64,000 bases of DNA from Mixophyes australis (Eukaryota; Chordata; Amphibia; Anura; Limnodynastidae), in NCBI GenBank assembly GCA_036250195.1, contig JAVHZZ010000003.1:336161875-336225874 (forward strand). The letters run 5' to 3'. The notes under the pieces are model-generated. The model worked only from the letters and a program-made list of their open reading frames with translations, was not told where the DNA came from and made no database searches. The position numbers were made by a program, and so were the translations under genes. Positions 1 through 11,584 of the stretch are shown piece after piece. Numbering within the stretch: position 1 is the first letter of the stretch; the number at the start of each line of letters is the position of its first letter.

Positions 1-1048
1 TGGGCATGCACAACTGAATTAGTGAAAACCGAGTTAAGGTGCAAATTGAAGTCCTCTGCAGTAATTGATTTGTGAAGTGGTAGCTGCATTATGCTGCAAA
101 TATGCCTTCTGATTTGCTGGTTGTTGTGTCTGGATCTGTCGGTGGGATCTTGTATAGCTTCTTGCTGCTAAGAGTTTGTCGACGTCCTAGGTATTTTATC
201 TGAAAAGTCAATGTGCTCCATAGTCTGTGATTCTACCTCTATCACTTGACCATCCAAGGCTTTAGTGTCAGCTCTGAGATCTCTAGTGACTTTGACCATC
301 TTCCATCTCAGTAAGTTTTTCAGTGTTGAGGGTCCTGCATAGTGAGTGCTGTATTGGTTCACATAGTGGAATTGTTTTCTTCCACACAAGGCCTTGATGG
401 ACAAAATCACGACACGTATCCACGGCTGGAGTTTTATTCACTTTAGGCAACGTTTTCCACGTCAAAATATTTTCGGACAGAGAGTATTTTGTAATTAATC
501 AAAATAAGAGTTTAAACCCACTGAAGTTTATTAACAGCTTAGGGAAAATTGGAGTCCAGTGACACAGCCTCTCACTACATGGTCTGTTCCAGAAGTCACC
601 AGCCTTGTGTTTATTTGCTGTAGTCTGTGAAGTGCACGGCTTGCTTGTTTTATTACCTACCATGATCTCCTAGTTACAGTGTGATTTGACTGTTTGAAAT
701 GCTGAGCAGGTACCAAATATTCATCAACAGGTAACTGCTCAGGCTGCAAGACTTATCCCTTCCCAGTACACACTTCCCTGCAACACATTCTGCAAGTCTC
801 AGCGTCTCTTAGGTTTTTTGGCTTCAAGGATGATCCCAACCATTACGGCATTATAAATTAGCTTTAGTGGCTTAACGAACCTTCATTTTTGTAATGATGA
901 TCATTAAAGGTAAACAAGCCAAGCAACACATGCTAATTCCTGTTCTACAGGTGAGTTCTGTAAAATCTATTACATTATTGCCTGGTAATATAATAACACA
1001 GACTAATCATCAAGTTACTGATGTATTTATTTGGTTTTATAATTTCAG
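1..1048. other. MKKS intronic or upstream sequence, no exon recognised
   Basis: This is AT-rich sequence in front of the first recognised MKKS exon and is presumably intron. The preceding MKKS exon (about 176 nt in human) is not recognisable here and is probably outside the window. A good donor-like site (cag|gtgagt, junction at 950/951) follows a short open stretch, but that peptide does not resemble MKKS. Two overlapping open stretches on the - strand (168-465) look protein-like but match no family I know. They may be a retroelement remnant. Confidence 0.5.
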
Positions 1049-1159
1049 CGAACTTGTCAGACAGCAGAACACACTTTAAATCTACTGCTTAAGGAACCCT
1101 GGCTCCTTCTGGGGGGAGGCTGCGCTGAGGCACATATAGCTGCTTATGTTCGATATAAG
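1049..1159 (+). CDS. MKKS: MKKS (BBS6) penultimate coding exon
   Basis: This 111-nt exon has a consensus acceptor (ttataatttcag) and donor (ataag|gtatat) and is open in phase 0 (37 codons). The peptide contains [20 protein letters not shown], which closely matches the vertebrate MKKS segment around its LGGGCTETHLAAY motif. From memory, the human exon at this position is also 111 nt. MKKS is a group II chaperonin-like protein that joins BBS10, BBS12 and CCT to assemble the BBSome needed for ciliary traffic. The peptide lies in the equatorial/C-terminal chaperonin-like part. The gene is partial, because upstream exons lie beyond the left edge or were not recognised. The identification is supported by the next exon and by the convergent SNAP25 neighbour. 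Confidence 0.9.
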
Positions 1160-1877
1160 GTATATGATTAAATAATAAACTGTTTCAGGGATATGATTCA
1201 CATTACTTAGGTGTAGCTCCACCATCACCCATAATGTAATATGGACAGCAACCAGTTATGTATATGGAAACATTGTAATATATGTATAAAGTCATTTGTA
1301 TTTATTAATCCTTTTATTGAGCCATGACATATTAGCCCATAAATGCATTTATCATACTTACATCACCCCTTCTTTTCCCCATTCTGTGATCCAGATTATA
1401 ATTGTGCATTGTTGAATTCTTTGGCATTTTTATTCAGAAATAAAAAAAATTTCCCCTACACTTCTGCACAACACTATGAGATGAATAATTTTCAGCAATT
1501 CTTTTGTTTATGAAGATGGCCTTGTTACATTTACCTTTTTTTTTCCCCTATATTTTTATTTTGCCCTTGTTTTAATGTGAATATTGAGAAACCAAAATGT
1601 AAAAAACATAGGTCTTTATAGGAGTTAGGTAATGGTGGCCAGCCTAGTGACAAGTGATAGATGTGACATAATTGGTGGTGAATTCAGGAAAGGTTTCAAA
1701 ATGTGAGAGAGAGGAAGTTTGGTCTGCCAAGGTTTCCCTGCTAAGTTTGTTCATAGCCTGCATGGAGGAATGACATGAAGCTAGACTCTCTGTAAATATT
1801 TATTTACAAAAATAAATATTATATATATTTTATTTATTTATTTTTATTATTATCATTATTATATATTATCATTTCAG
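1160..1877 (+). other. MKKS: MKKS last intron
   Basis: This 718-bp GT-AG intron of phase 0 separates the two recognised exons. It starts gtatatga and ends atttcag after an AT-rich stretch. No repeat or ORF of note is seen in it. Confidence 0.85.
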
Positions 1878-2321
1878 AGTGGCAGTATCCACAGCAGCCA
1901 TCTGAAGGAACTAAACTGTTCAGCGACGGAGTACAAACTGGTAGCCGACTGCTTCTGCTCCTCCTTAGAGTCTGTGGCCCGAAGTCTGGAACATGACGGC
2001 GGGGAGATTCTTACTGATCTACAGGATGGTCACTTCTGGTCTGTAGCACCTGATGCCACTCTGGATTCTCATTGTACAGAAACTGCACACCAGTGTGGCT
2101 GTCAGTTGCTCAGACAGAGTGATGATTTACATTGGAGCGTGCTAGGAAGCACATGCCAGCCATTCAGACCACGGAATCGCACAGAAGTCTTCCCATTATC
2201 AGTGTCCAATGAGCCACGGATTGTGGATAGTTTCACTGCAAAATATAATGGCTTAAGGGTGGCTGTCGACACAGCTGGCCTGATACTGGATTTGGTGTAC
2301 ATTATCAAAGATGAAAATTAG
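1878..2321 (+). CDS. MKKS: MKKS (BBS6) terminal coding exon with stop codon
   Basis: The exon begins after atttcag at 1871-1877 and reads in phase 0 to TAG at 2319-2321 (147 codons plus stop). The human last coding exon is nearly the same length. Diagnostic segments are SLEHDGGEILTDLQDGHFWS near the start of the conserved part and AGLILDLVYIIKDEN at the C-terminus, matching the MKKS tail (ILDLSYVIEDKN-like). The middle part is more diverged, as is usual for BBS chaperonins. There is no frameshift or premature stop, so the gene looks functional. The true exon starts at the splice acceptor, about 32 codons before the GTG that opens the longest ORF call. Confidence 0.93.
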   Translation, partial: SGSIHSSHLKELNCSATEYKLVADCFCSSLESVARSLEHDGGEILTDLQDGHFWSVAPDATLDSHCTETAHQCGCQLLRQSDDLHWSVLGSTCQPFRPRNRTEVFPLSVSNEPRIVDSFTAKYNGLRVAVDTAGLILDLVYIIKDEN

Positions 2322-4680
2322 GCGCTGTTTGTTTTAAACACAATGGTTTGTAAAGTGTTGATTGTAGGAGGGGATGTTTTAAAAGAATTTGATTATGTAC
2401 AGTAAAAATTGAAAAAAATTCAATCTCTACAGAATTATTTTTTTTTAGTGAGAAAAAAATATATCCCAACTATAAAATACAACTGTGAAACACTTTAGAA
2501 AGTCAATTTCTGGGATATTAGTATTTTGTCTACACCACAGTCACAGTTCAACCTGTTCTTTCAACACCAAAAGAAACAAAATCAAAATTGAGAATTGTCC
2601 CCACAATCGTCTATCCCAGTGCCGCACACAAAGTAAGAGGGAGGCTGCTTCTGCATCCAAATACCTCGGCCACGGAGTAACGGAGGATGAGGACGCCCTC
2701 TTGTCTCACAAAATTCCTTCATTACCCGAAGCTACAGAAACCCCCTCAAGAAGCCACTTGGGCACAAAAGCCTTTTGAGCTACATTTATACATATTTTAT
2801 ACCTTTATCAGCCCAGAGATGTCATAACTTGTCCTATCTTTTATCGAAGCTAAATATTCATCCTTTCAGCCTCCCCACCACTGTGATATTTTCCATTACC
2901 AGCTCGGGTCTCATTTACCTTGGCAGACCTCACAGCTGCTGCTTCACCTTTTGAGAGCATTCATTAATAAGACAAAGACAAAATCAGGCAAAATATATTT
3001 TAAAGAACATTTATTTTATGTACAATAGGGAGTTTGTGCCAAGATTGACTCCAATTCTTACAATCTTGTCCTATAAGAAGATCAAGATGGTGAAAGCCTC
3101 ATGACTCACAAAGAGTCATCCTTCTGCACTCAGGAGAGGAAAAACCCCCTGTGGAGGAAACCTCTGGGGAGCCATGGCTTGAAGGACCGCCCTTCCCTCT
3201 AGGCATTAAGAGGCTATGCAGAGTTCAATGATCAAACGTAATCAAATATGAACATGGAAGACTGAAGTGTAAATTTCACCATACTGCTAGCTAAAGTCGG
3301 TTTTCCTGACACAATTGGTATAGCAGGTGTCGCCATCTTCTGAAACTACCCAATACACATTCCTCGCAAAGCTGCGCAATTTGCTGAAGAGCATGATCAT
3401 CCTCTTTTGAGAAGCACCGAATTAACCGAATGGCTAAGGTATGGCAATAGCAGCGCTATCCTGCTGGAACCTCCAATGGCAGAAGCAACAAGCTCAAGGT
3501 CATATTTTAGGGTAGTCAAGCTCCAAGTCTGCAGACACATCCAAGTGAGACGCCCTTGTCTTTGACGAGATACTTACCTTACGCGGGAAGCTTTCTGTCC
3601 TTTGGCTGTATGTGTGTGAGGTATAGATCAGGGGGAAGAGATATATTGAGGATGTAAATGACAGCAATGATCATGCTATGTCAGTGTCCTGGATGTGTAT
3701 GAGAGAGACAGCAAAGCCCCGATATCGGCAGTTACCATTATGACATCACAACATGACCTCACTCATGTTCTCCATTCTATAAAGGAGAAGCGCCTAAGTC
3801 AAAAGATTATGTAGTGATGTGTGATATGTTTATATACCTCCCTCACCCACAAGTCATTTATTACATATATGTGCTTTTATCATTTCCTCATTCTCCAAAG
3901 TTCTCTTTTCCTGCATCCAATTTCAGTCCACTCCTACAGCCACTTTCCATTTTATGAAGACTGCTAATTGGTTAGAAATCAGGCAGAGGATTTCAGTAAT
4001 TTAGAAAAACAATAAAAATATTGTTTAATGATGTTTTATTTATTGAATTGATACCAATAGCCAGGAAAATACTTTATTTCAGCTATGAGGCTTCCATTGT
4101 ATTCTGCATGACTGACATAAGTGAAATATGTGAAAGTAATGTTATTTCTTTTCCATTTTTAAAATGATTCCATTCACATCAGAATATTGTCTATGACTGA
4201 TATGGCCGGGCTTCCTTGGTGGTCCTAGGCTATATAAGGCATTTTTCTATCCACCAACCCAATTTCCAATGCGGCTGCATTGTTTTTAATATTTTATGTT
4301 ACAGTGCATCAACACACAAAAGTGTTATGATGTTTAAATCAATCTATCCTATTGGTTAGAAAACTGAACACCTCATTCTGTCCCTTCCTTCACCCTTTGG
4401 ACCCACATACCAACCATGGAAAGTGTGGGCCAATATCAAGTAGGCTTCAATGAGGTTTGAAAGAATTTCAAAAGAAGGATAATTCTGAAGAAAATCTGAG
4501 GAGAAATACGTATATCATAGATGATGGTGCACAGGAAATACGGTGCATGTTATGGTTATAAATAGAGTGGTGGAAGAGGACTGCTGTACGGTGGTATGTT
4601 GTACCACCACTCCTACTGCCTTCATTGTAAAACTCAGACTTCATTCATTTACATGTTCCATACCCACACTTTTAAATTTC
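2322..4680. other. MKKS 3' flank and intergenic DNA
   Basis: This stretch holds the MKKS 3' UTR and unique-looking AT-rich DNA. No clear AATAAA lies in the first few hundred bases after the stop, so the 3' end of the transcript is not placed. A 97-codon open stretch at 2485-2778 has no recognisable domain or splice context and is not called. Nothing else was recognised. Confidence 0.5.
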
Positions 4681-4690
4681 CACTTTGCCG

Positions 4691-4732
4691 TGTGTGTGTG
4701 TGTGTGTGTGTGTATGTATATGTATATATATT

Positions 4733-4801
<69 letters not shown>

Positions 4802-4802
4802 T
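4691..4802. repeat. Palindromic (TG)n(TA)n(CA)n microsatellite
   Basis: The tract runs about 22 nt of TG, then about 75 nt of TA-rich sequence, then CA. Because TG and CA are complementary, the whole 110-bp tract is one inverted repeat that can fold as a hairpin or cruciform. Apparent ORFs across it on both strands are translations of the dinucleotides. Confidence 0.95.
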
Positions 4803-6061
4803 AGTACCAATACCACAACAACAATTATTGGCCGCAAATTTATAATACATAAAACCACATAAATATCAAATTAAAGTGGATTTCTGTACATATGTCATTT
4901 CAGAATCCGATCACAACCAAAGATCCATCTAAAAAACTAAAAATTCCAATGGTGTAGTACTCTATGACGAGGAGTCTATCTGTGCGTACATTAAACTATT
5001 TTAAATATAGATTATCTGCATGATGTAGCTTCTGACATCGGTTACCAGATGAATATCCAAAGGGGTAACCCTGAAATAGTGTAGTATTAAAAGGATCAAC
5101 AGCATACAAGTACAATAAACTGAATGTTAGAGGCTGTATCACAACTATATAGCAAAAATTATACATATAATTAATAAACAATTATTACCTACAATAGACT
5201 ACACCAAATAGAGGTCTATAAGATATGAACATAGTTGTGATCCCTATTTAAATAGTAATAAATCATAAAATATTTGTGTGTTATTGATGGATACATACTC
5301 TCAGTGCTATTATTATGTTTTTGTTTTTAATCTGTAAGTATTAAAGTGATCCTTTTAATACTGCACTATGAGGTAAACAACAGCAAAATTCATATATTTA
5401 GGATTGTATAGCATTTAGTGGGTACAAATGCTTTGAGGGAAAGTAGCTGCATCTTTTGAATAGAGCACCTGTGGAAGCTGGTATTTTTATTTTTGTTTAC
5501 AAAAATCAGTAATCTGGTGCAACTATACTTAGCTAGGGTTTATTAAGTAAGAATGTTAATAATAAAGCAAAATAAATCCGGCCTGACTAGCTCTTACTAA
5601 CAAATAGACCCTCTCTACCTAGTGTCTAACCCACAGACACAATAGTTGTAGGCAAGTTTGTTTTGCAAGCAAAACAGGGTAAATGTGTGAAGCAGTGGTA
5701 TTGCCATATCGCCGATTTTGATGGCTATATTTAAAATTCCAGTTTTATTGAAGGCAAAACCCAGTGAAAACCCCAGGTATCTCTCTCAGCATAGGCTTCC
5801 TGCCTCATTCTCCATGTAATGAGATTACAGCAATCTGACACACCTTTCTATAGGCCCGCTAATCAGTATACAGTTTGGCTGGGAGACCAGAAGACTCAAA
5901 CTGGGCTTCATTTACTCCAGGGACCCCTTATACCAGCTCTTACTTGAGCTGAGCTTTTAGAAAAAAATACTTTCCAATATGCTAAACAATTTCCCTAGAC
6001 ATACTGATTATGTAAGTCTGTTGGAGCACCAGTGGAATTGGGTATTATGGTTGTGCCTGTG

Positions 6062-6062
<1 letters not shown>
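4803..6062. other. Intergenic DNA, no gene seen
   Basis: AT-rich sequence with no recognisable coding region. Weak similarity to frog interspersed repeats is likely but was not resolved. Confidence 0.4.

Positions 6063-6099
<37 letters not shown>
6063..6099. repeat. (TA)n microsatellite
   Basis: This run of TA dinucleotides is followed by a degenerate TAGA/TATA stretch to about 6140. Confidence 0.9.
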
Positions 6100-6101
<2 letters not shown>

Positions 6102-6739
6102 GATAGATCTATAGATTATATAGATATATGTCTATATATATGAAAGCAGTAAGGAGTGGATGTGACGCCTGTGGTGTAATATTAAGGGTGGTATAAACCC
6201 AAAAGCCAAAGTATGTGCATATGCGTACCAGATCTTTACTTGAAATAAGCTCATCAATAGAGCGAATGGTGTTTCACCATGGTCATATGGGTCCACTGTA
6301 GTCTTGTAAGCTCATATAAAGAGAGAGAAAACCCCAGACAGTGCGATACCGTTACGTAGGTATATTCATTATAGCCCAGCCATCCAAGATTAGGCGTACC
6401 AGAAAATAGAATTATAGTGCTTATCTGTAAGGTATCCTTTCAACACCTGGAACTCTTCCTTGTAGACAAAAGCTCATCAGCTGGATAAATGAATATCATA
6501 CAGCTTCTGTTGCTTCCAATCATACGTCAATACACAACCGGAAAAAGAAACAAAATATAGAGTAGTATAGTCTATACAACAATAATGGTTCAAGATAACG
6601 CACCAGGTGGCGGTGTACCAGAGAGAGTAAGAAAAACAGCTCATCCTGGTATATTGATAGTAGGTGTGGAACCAGCTTGTCTGCATATACTTCTAAGTCA
6701 TGTACAGCAATCCCAGTAGGGTCACAGCTCACACACTCC

Positions 6740-6959
6740 ACTCAGCAGGTATTTTCCAAATCTGGTTTGAAACCTAAATCAAAATTTTACCCCCTAGAAT
6801 CAAGAAGCTGCCATATCAATTTATTTCATGAATTGGTAATTAAGGGTCTATGTCAATCTGAATATGAATATCCCCTCCATATCAATCTTCTAAACTAGAA
6901 AATCTTGCCCTGAAAGACCTTCAGGACAATAAAATCGTAGTCATTAAACAAGCAGGTAC
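6740..6959 (+). pseudogene. Penelope-like element reverse transcriptase, 5' part
   Basis: This is the decayed N-terminal part of a Penelope-like retroelement (PLE) RT. The frame carries KSKFYP and, after a frameshift near 6890, LKDLQDNKIVVIKQA, which corresponds to the NKxxVIKxADKGG region that opens PLE reverse transcriptases. The reading is cut at 6968 by an inserted hAT-type element and resumes at 7788. The beginning of the element to the left is not recognised. PLEs are retroelements with a telomerase-related RT and, in animals, usually a GIY-YIG endonuclease. The endonuclease is not seen here. Confidence 0.7.
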
Positions 6960-6967
6960 GGGAGGCG

Positions 6968-7779
6968 CAGGGGCGGATTGGGAACTTAAAGTGGCCCTGG
7001 AAAAAATTATTGAAGTGGCCTCATGTGGGCGGGGCCAACTTAAATGTAGGTGGGGCCAACACAAAAGTAGGTGGGATTTAGAACTTGGAATTTGGTTGGG
7101 GAAACATTTAGGAAAACCTAGATATGATGACTTAATACACAGTGGGTCATTTCTAAAGCAATGCAGGAAAAAAGCTGTAGCCCCCTTACATATAGTTTTC
7201 CCAGATGTAGCTCCCTTGTTTATAGTTTTCCCAGATATAGCCCCCTCACATATAGTTTTCACATATGTAGCCCCCTCACATACAGTTTTCACATATGTAG
7301 CCCCCTCACATATAGTTTTCCCAGATATAGCCCCCTCACATATAGTTTTAACATATGTAGCCTCCTCACATATAGTTTTAACATATGTAGCCCCCTCACA
7401 TATAGTTTTCACATATGTAGCCCCCTCACATATAGTTTTCACATATGTAGCCCCCTCTCACTTACCTTAAGTATCAGGGCCGGCGCGCTCTGCAGCGTTG
7501 CTCCGCACACATGATCAGACAGACAGGAAGTGAAAACTTCCTGCTTCCTGTCTGATCGGTGCACAGTGCTGTATGACCCACAGTGCTGCAGCACCAGGCA
7601 GCCTCGCGATGCGTGAGGCTACCTGGTGCTTACCACTGACCACCAATTTTGGGATTGTTGCCCTCCTTCCAACCGCGCCGGGTGACACAAAAAAAAAAAA
7701 AAAAAAAAGAAGGCGGCCTCGTTAGGCCACCGACCCCCCGGGGAGCTTCCCGGTAAAGGTAATGGCCAATCCGCCCCTG
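6968..7779. mobile_element. Non-autonomous hAT-type element with internal minisatellite
   Basis: The 812-bp element has terminal inverted repeats CAGGGGCGGATTGG / CCAATCCGCCCCTG and is flanked by a perfect 8-bp duplication, gggaggcg, at 6960-6967 and 7780-7787. An 8-bp duplication is the hAT signature. It carries no transposase. Inside are a 30-bp minisatellite, a GC-rich block and an A18 run near 7689. It sits in the Penelope-like RT. With the insert and one duplication copy removed, the host frame reads straight across (VIKQAGTGGGIVLLDR), which fixes the boundaries. Confidence 0.92.
7176..7456. repeat. 30-bp minisatellite inside the hAT-type element
   Basis: There are about nine to ten tandem 30-bp units built on ccctcacatatagttttc followed by acatatgtag or ccagatatag. 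Two sub-variants (acatatgtag and ccagatatag) alternate in blocks. Because 30 is a multiple of three, all frames stay open and produce spurious repeat-protein ORFs on both strands. Confidence 0.93.
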
Positions 7780-7787
7780 GGGAGGCG

Positions 7788-8333
7788 GCATAGTCCTGTT
7801 AGATAGATTAGACTACATAGAGGAAGCACATAGACTACTGAACCAAGTCTCCTACACAGTACTCCAGAAAGATCCTACAAATGAATTTGTGAGCTCACTT
7901 AGAGAGATTTTGACTAAGGGTTTACGGGATCAGATCATTAGTAAAGATGAATACCAATACTTATTAGTTTCCATTTCCAATCCTGTTATTCCTATTTTCT
8001 ACTACCTACCTAAATACCACAAAACACGGGTTAAACCACCAGGTAGACAAATCATAGCGGGCATAGATTCCCTAACATCACACGCCTCGGAATATGTGGA
8101 CATCTTTCTATGAAAATACGTGGTCGAATTAGAGTCCTACCTTAAAGTAACAACCAATGTACTCAATCTATTCCAGGAATTTGAATGTAACCCAAATTTT
8201 ATGTGGCTCACCATAGATGTACAATCTCTTTATACGGCTATTGGACATAATACAGGAATTATATCCTGTACACAATTTTTAGATTCAGACCCACTCATTC
8301 TGCCTATACATAATAATTTTATATTATTAAAAG
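7788..8333 (+). pseudogene. Penelope-like element reverse transcriptase, core
   Basis: This continues the PLE RT after the hAT insertion. It contains LDRLDYIEEAHRLL, then YYLPKYHKT near 8000-8025 (the PLE LPKIHK motif), PPGRQIIAGI near 8036-8065 (the R-P-I-V-S/A-G motif), and WLTIDVQSLYTAI near 8205-8240 (the D-V-x-S-L-Y-T catalytic motif A). One in-frame TGA at 8111-8113 interrupts it. The coding similarity stops at about 8333, where a SINE-like repeat fragment begins. The catalytic YxDD box is missing. It is non-functional. Confidence 0.85.
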
Positions 8334-8482
8334 GTCAGTTTGTTAGCAGCCAATTAACCTACCAGTATGTTTTTGGCGTGTGAAAGAACATACAAACTTC
8401 ACACAGATAAGGCCATGGAATCAAACTCATGACCCCAGTGCTGTGAGGCAGAAGTGCTAACTGCTAAACCACCGTGCTGCCC
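8334..8482 (+). repeat. Interspersed repeat fragment (same family as 13041-13391)
   Basis: This fragment shares the stretch agcagccaattaacct, the cacacagataaggccatgg block and the gctaaaccaccgtg end with the longer copy at 13041-13391. It corresponds to that copy's right half. It truncates the Penelope-like RT. Confidence 0.8.
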
Positions 8483-9535
8483 TTTTCTCAGAACATGCCT
8501 ACCTGGTAAAGTCCTAAAAAAAAAAAATGTGTAATTTAGTCTATTTAAAGAAAAAAATTCCCATATTTGGAGGACAAAGCCTATCTGGAAAACCCCCAAT
8601 TCTCAAGCATTTAGGATAATAGATCCCCTAACTGTAATACTCTTGTGTATAACAACTCCGCTTATTGCGAATACTTTACTTGTAAAGTAACTAATGAATG
8701 CTATAATACCACATATGTCCAGAAGGTGGCACTCTTGAGACTTGTATGCTCTTTTTTATTTTCTGGGAAATATTTTAATTCCAGTCTTTGCTGTACCTTC
8801 TTCAGATTTTTAAGCATGGTGTGGGTCACTATTTGAACAATCTAATCTAATTTGAACAACTAATTTCCAATATGAAGAGTGAATGCAGTTATGTCAATGA
8901 AGCAATTTCCAATTGTGGAGGTACAAGAAACAACAATGAAATAAGCAGAGACAAATGCAATTTGCATTATGTTGGAAGATTAACATTCATTTGCATTTAA
9001 GAAGAAATGTTCTTGTCATTTGCATTGACGTTTAATTTGTATTATCCAAGTCGTTGTTCCCAAATGTGTCAGCACAACTGGTGTGACATTGCTTTATATT
9101 TTTTTTTACATAGGAAAGTTAAGTACTATTTTTACAGTTGTACAGCTGTGCGACAATTCTTTTCTGCAGTATTGACCTATGCGTAATAAGAGCAGTAATG
9201 CATTCTGCACAAAGGAGCACACACAGAGACTGTGAATACAAATATTAATGCCTTTCTCTCTTATTTTCTATACTTTGCTTGTGTAGCAGCCTTGACAGCT
9301 GTTTTTACTCTTTGATTTTCATTCTGTGAAAACAGTATATTACAGTTTTAAGAAAGAATAGCAAAACATTTATGCCTTTCTATTTTTTTTCTAGTCTTCC
9401 TGGGAGGTTCAGAAATAGCATTAATTTCAGGAAAATGAATACTGTTTGCAAAGCATTGCCTTGTGTTTTTTACCCCTAAATGCTATTCTAGTGACATGTT
9501 TCATGACAATCTATGTAAAGGTGTATGATGTAGTT
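8483..9535. other. Intergenic DNA, no gene seen
   Basis: AT-rich sequence. Nothing beyond short homopolymers and unremarkable short open frames was recognised. Confidence 0.4.
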
Positions 9536-9548
9536 AAAAGTTAACACC

Positions 9549-10360
9549 TGTCGAAGTCGTATAATTGTATGAACGAAAGTATATTGGTTAATATTGTCTA
9601 CACGTGGCATACTGCGATCGCACAGTAAAATACACACGTACACACTCGCATTACAACATTTAGTTATTTATATATTGCATATTCATATTGAATCCATTCT
9701 ACAGTGATTTATGAGCAGATAGTATTTAGTTTATTATTAGTTTACATATTATGATTATATGTACACCTCAGTATTATTTAAGGTTCAGGTTAAAGGAAAT
9801 ATGTCATGTCTGATATCAAATTAATCCCCTTTACATCAGCAGCTGTCCGGTGCATTCGGCGAAGAGATCGCACATTGCATACTCTAGTTATTGATGTTAG
9901 GGAATAAACCTTTAATATGATGCTGACTATAAAATGCTAATAGACCAGTTGTAACTGGAGTCTTGGCGGGAACAAAGGAGCACATCTCCTGGAGAGATGA
10001 CCCCCGCCTTTGGATTCTTTAGTTTGAACTAGCCTATGACCTGTCTACCCTGGACCCACCCGAAGTCTGGACCTATAGAAGCAAGCCACGTCATCTGCAT
10101 TGTTTACTCTGTAACACTGAATGTATATATATCATAGCTACGCTCCCACTAGCTTCAGTCTACTCTGACCACAGTATTCAAGGGTGAACTACTGTTCACT
10201 GGTACCCGTGGGAGCGCAGTGCGAGCGCATGCGAACGCAGCGGTATGTATGTATCTTTTGGTATTGGCTGTACTGTTCTGTATTATATTATAATCATGTA
10301 TTTAACTGTTAACTTTTCACATCTGCTAAAATAAATCACTTTGTGCGTTGGAAACACAAT
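9549..10360 (+). mobile_element. Possible solo LTR-like sequence
   Basis: The segment has LTR-like order: a start reading TGTCGAAGTCG, a TATA-rich box near 10122-10132 (atgtatatatatcat), a GC-richer stretch, then aataaa at about 10331 followed within 30 bp by an ACA end. I could not find a matching 4-6-bp target duplication, and an 11-bp inverted repeat (aaaagttaaca at 9536, tgttaactttt at 10307) would instead suggest a terminal-inverted-repeat element. Class and exact ends are therefore uncertain. Confidence 0.35.
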
Positions 10361-11425
10361 ACAATCGCCTATGCAATGCTTATTTGAAAACGATACAATT
10401 ACTTTAATACACCACTGAAAAATGATTTTGCCTAATTAAATATCATTATGCTACATACTACAACTTGAATAACCCAGATACTTGAAACAGAATTTTTGCC
10501 TGAAATCACCTGTTCAAACCCCAGAAACACATTGTTGCTACAATTTTAACAGATATTTTGCGAATAAATGGTTTTCCTTACAAACGTCTGTATCCTCTTG
10601 ACTGCAGATATTGTTTCCAAGATTACAAATGTTGGTACCAAATTTCAATTATTCACAACACATCTGTCAAATGGCAGTAAAAGTGGACCTTATTACAGAG
10701 AGCGTTAGCTTTTCCACCCAATGCATATCGAGATGCTCTCCTAATCACCTGTCTCAAGAGCAGCTTCTACAAACTAGAAGTGCGCCTACATTTACAGGGA
10801 AGCAGGAAAAGGTGTAAACGACACATGAAAAGTACAAGGTCCTGTTTCAGCCTCATTGCTTAAATCAATTATGAGAGTGAGGAGACAACTGAAATGTCTT
10901 TATTACTTCTGTCACTTTTTTGTGTTTGAAGCTGTTTATACATTAGACAAAGTGCCTTTCTTTTGAAGTGCAACTGGAAACCGGAAAATATGTCCGATTA
11001 AAAGTACAAGATGAGATCGGTATAAAAGGGATGTATGCCTAAAACGTGCCTCTACACCACTTGATCTTGTATCAGTAATCTTGCTCTGCAAAATTAATAC
11101 AAAATAATCTCACTGGTTTGCAATAGTAATTAAGTAATTAAACTGTTTTTGCTACACTGTACTTACTAAGGGACACCCTTATTATACTGTCTATAGATTT
11201 CACATAGACCAACTACACTTTCCTACAGCTAGCTAAATTTAAATAGGCACTGCTGGTGATTTATGATCACACCCCACACTGCAAAAGCCATTTTTCCTCA
11301 TTTGTGATGTTACAAATTTATTTTATACTACTGCTTCTTACTTTACCTATAGTAGAGCGCTCACTCACAGCTTTGAAAAACAAGACAGCTTTTGCAGAGG
11401 TGTGCAAGATTTCTAATGATGGGTG
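10361..11425. other. Intergenic DNA, no gene seen
   Basis: No coding region or repeat was resolved here. Confidence 0.4.
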
Positions 11426-11584
11426 CAGGGGAGGGCTGACAAATTTTAGCCCAGGGGGCAAGACTCGACTCAGCAGCCAATTAGGAACATTTTAAAGGTA
11501 AAAATATGCAGGTTGCCCAGTGACCCAGCCCAAGGTAGCCCACTATGGCACCGGCCCAGGGGGCATATGCCCCCCCTGCCCCTG
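11426..11584. mobile_element. Small non-autonomous hAT-type element
   Basis: This 159-bp element starts CAGGGGAGGGCTG and ends ccctgcccctg. It is flanked by an 8-bp duplication with one mismatch (gatgggtg 11418-11425, gatgagtg 11585-11592). A second copy of the family lies at 38118-38286. They share the starts caggggagggctg/caggggaaggctgg and an internal block with aagactcg-ctcagcagcc. Confidence 0.75.

Noticed and set aside
168..465. Two overlapping protein-like frames on the - strand
   Set aside because: The composition looks coding, but I recognise no family and there is no start, splice or repeat boundary support. Possibly a retroelement remnant. A translated search would decide.
894..950. 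Candidate MKKS exon ending at a strong donor (cag|gtgagt)
   Set aside because: The peptide does not resemble the MKKS segment expected before the 111-nt exon, and the intron left would be only about 98 bp.
2485..2778. 97-codon ORF downstream of MKKS
   Set aside because: No recognisable domain, no relation to MKKS, and length expected by chance in this much DNA.
4543..4862. Three overlapping ORFs of 69-100 codons rich in Tyr-Ile or Cys-Val
   Set aside because: They are translations of the TG/TA/CA dinucleotide tract. No domain, splice context or conservation.
6921..7514. Repeat-protein ORFs on both strands (period of ten residues)
   Set aside because: The 30-bp minisatellite keeps all frames open. 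The array lies within a non-autonomous element, so it is not a gene.
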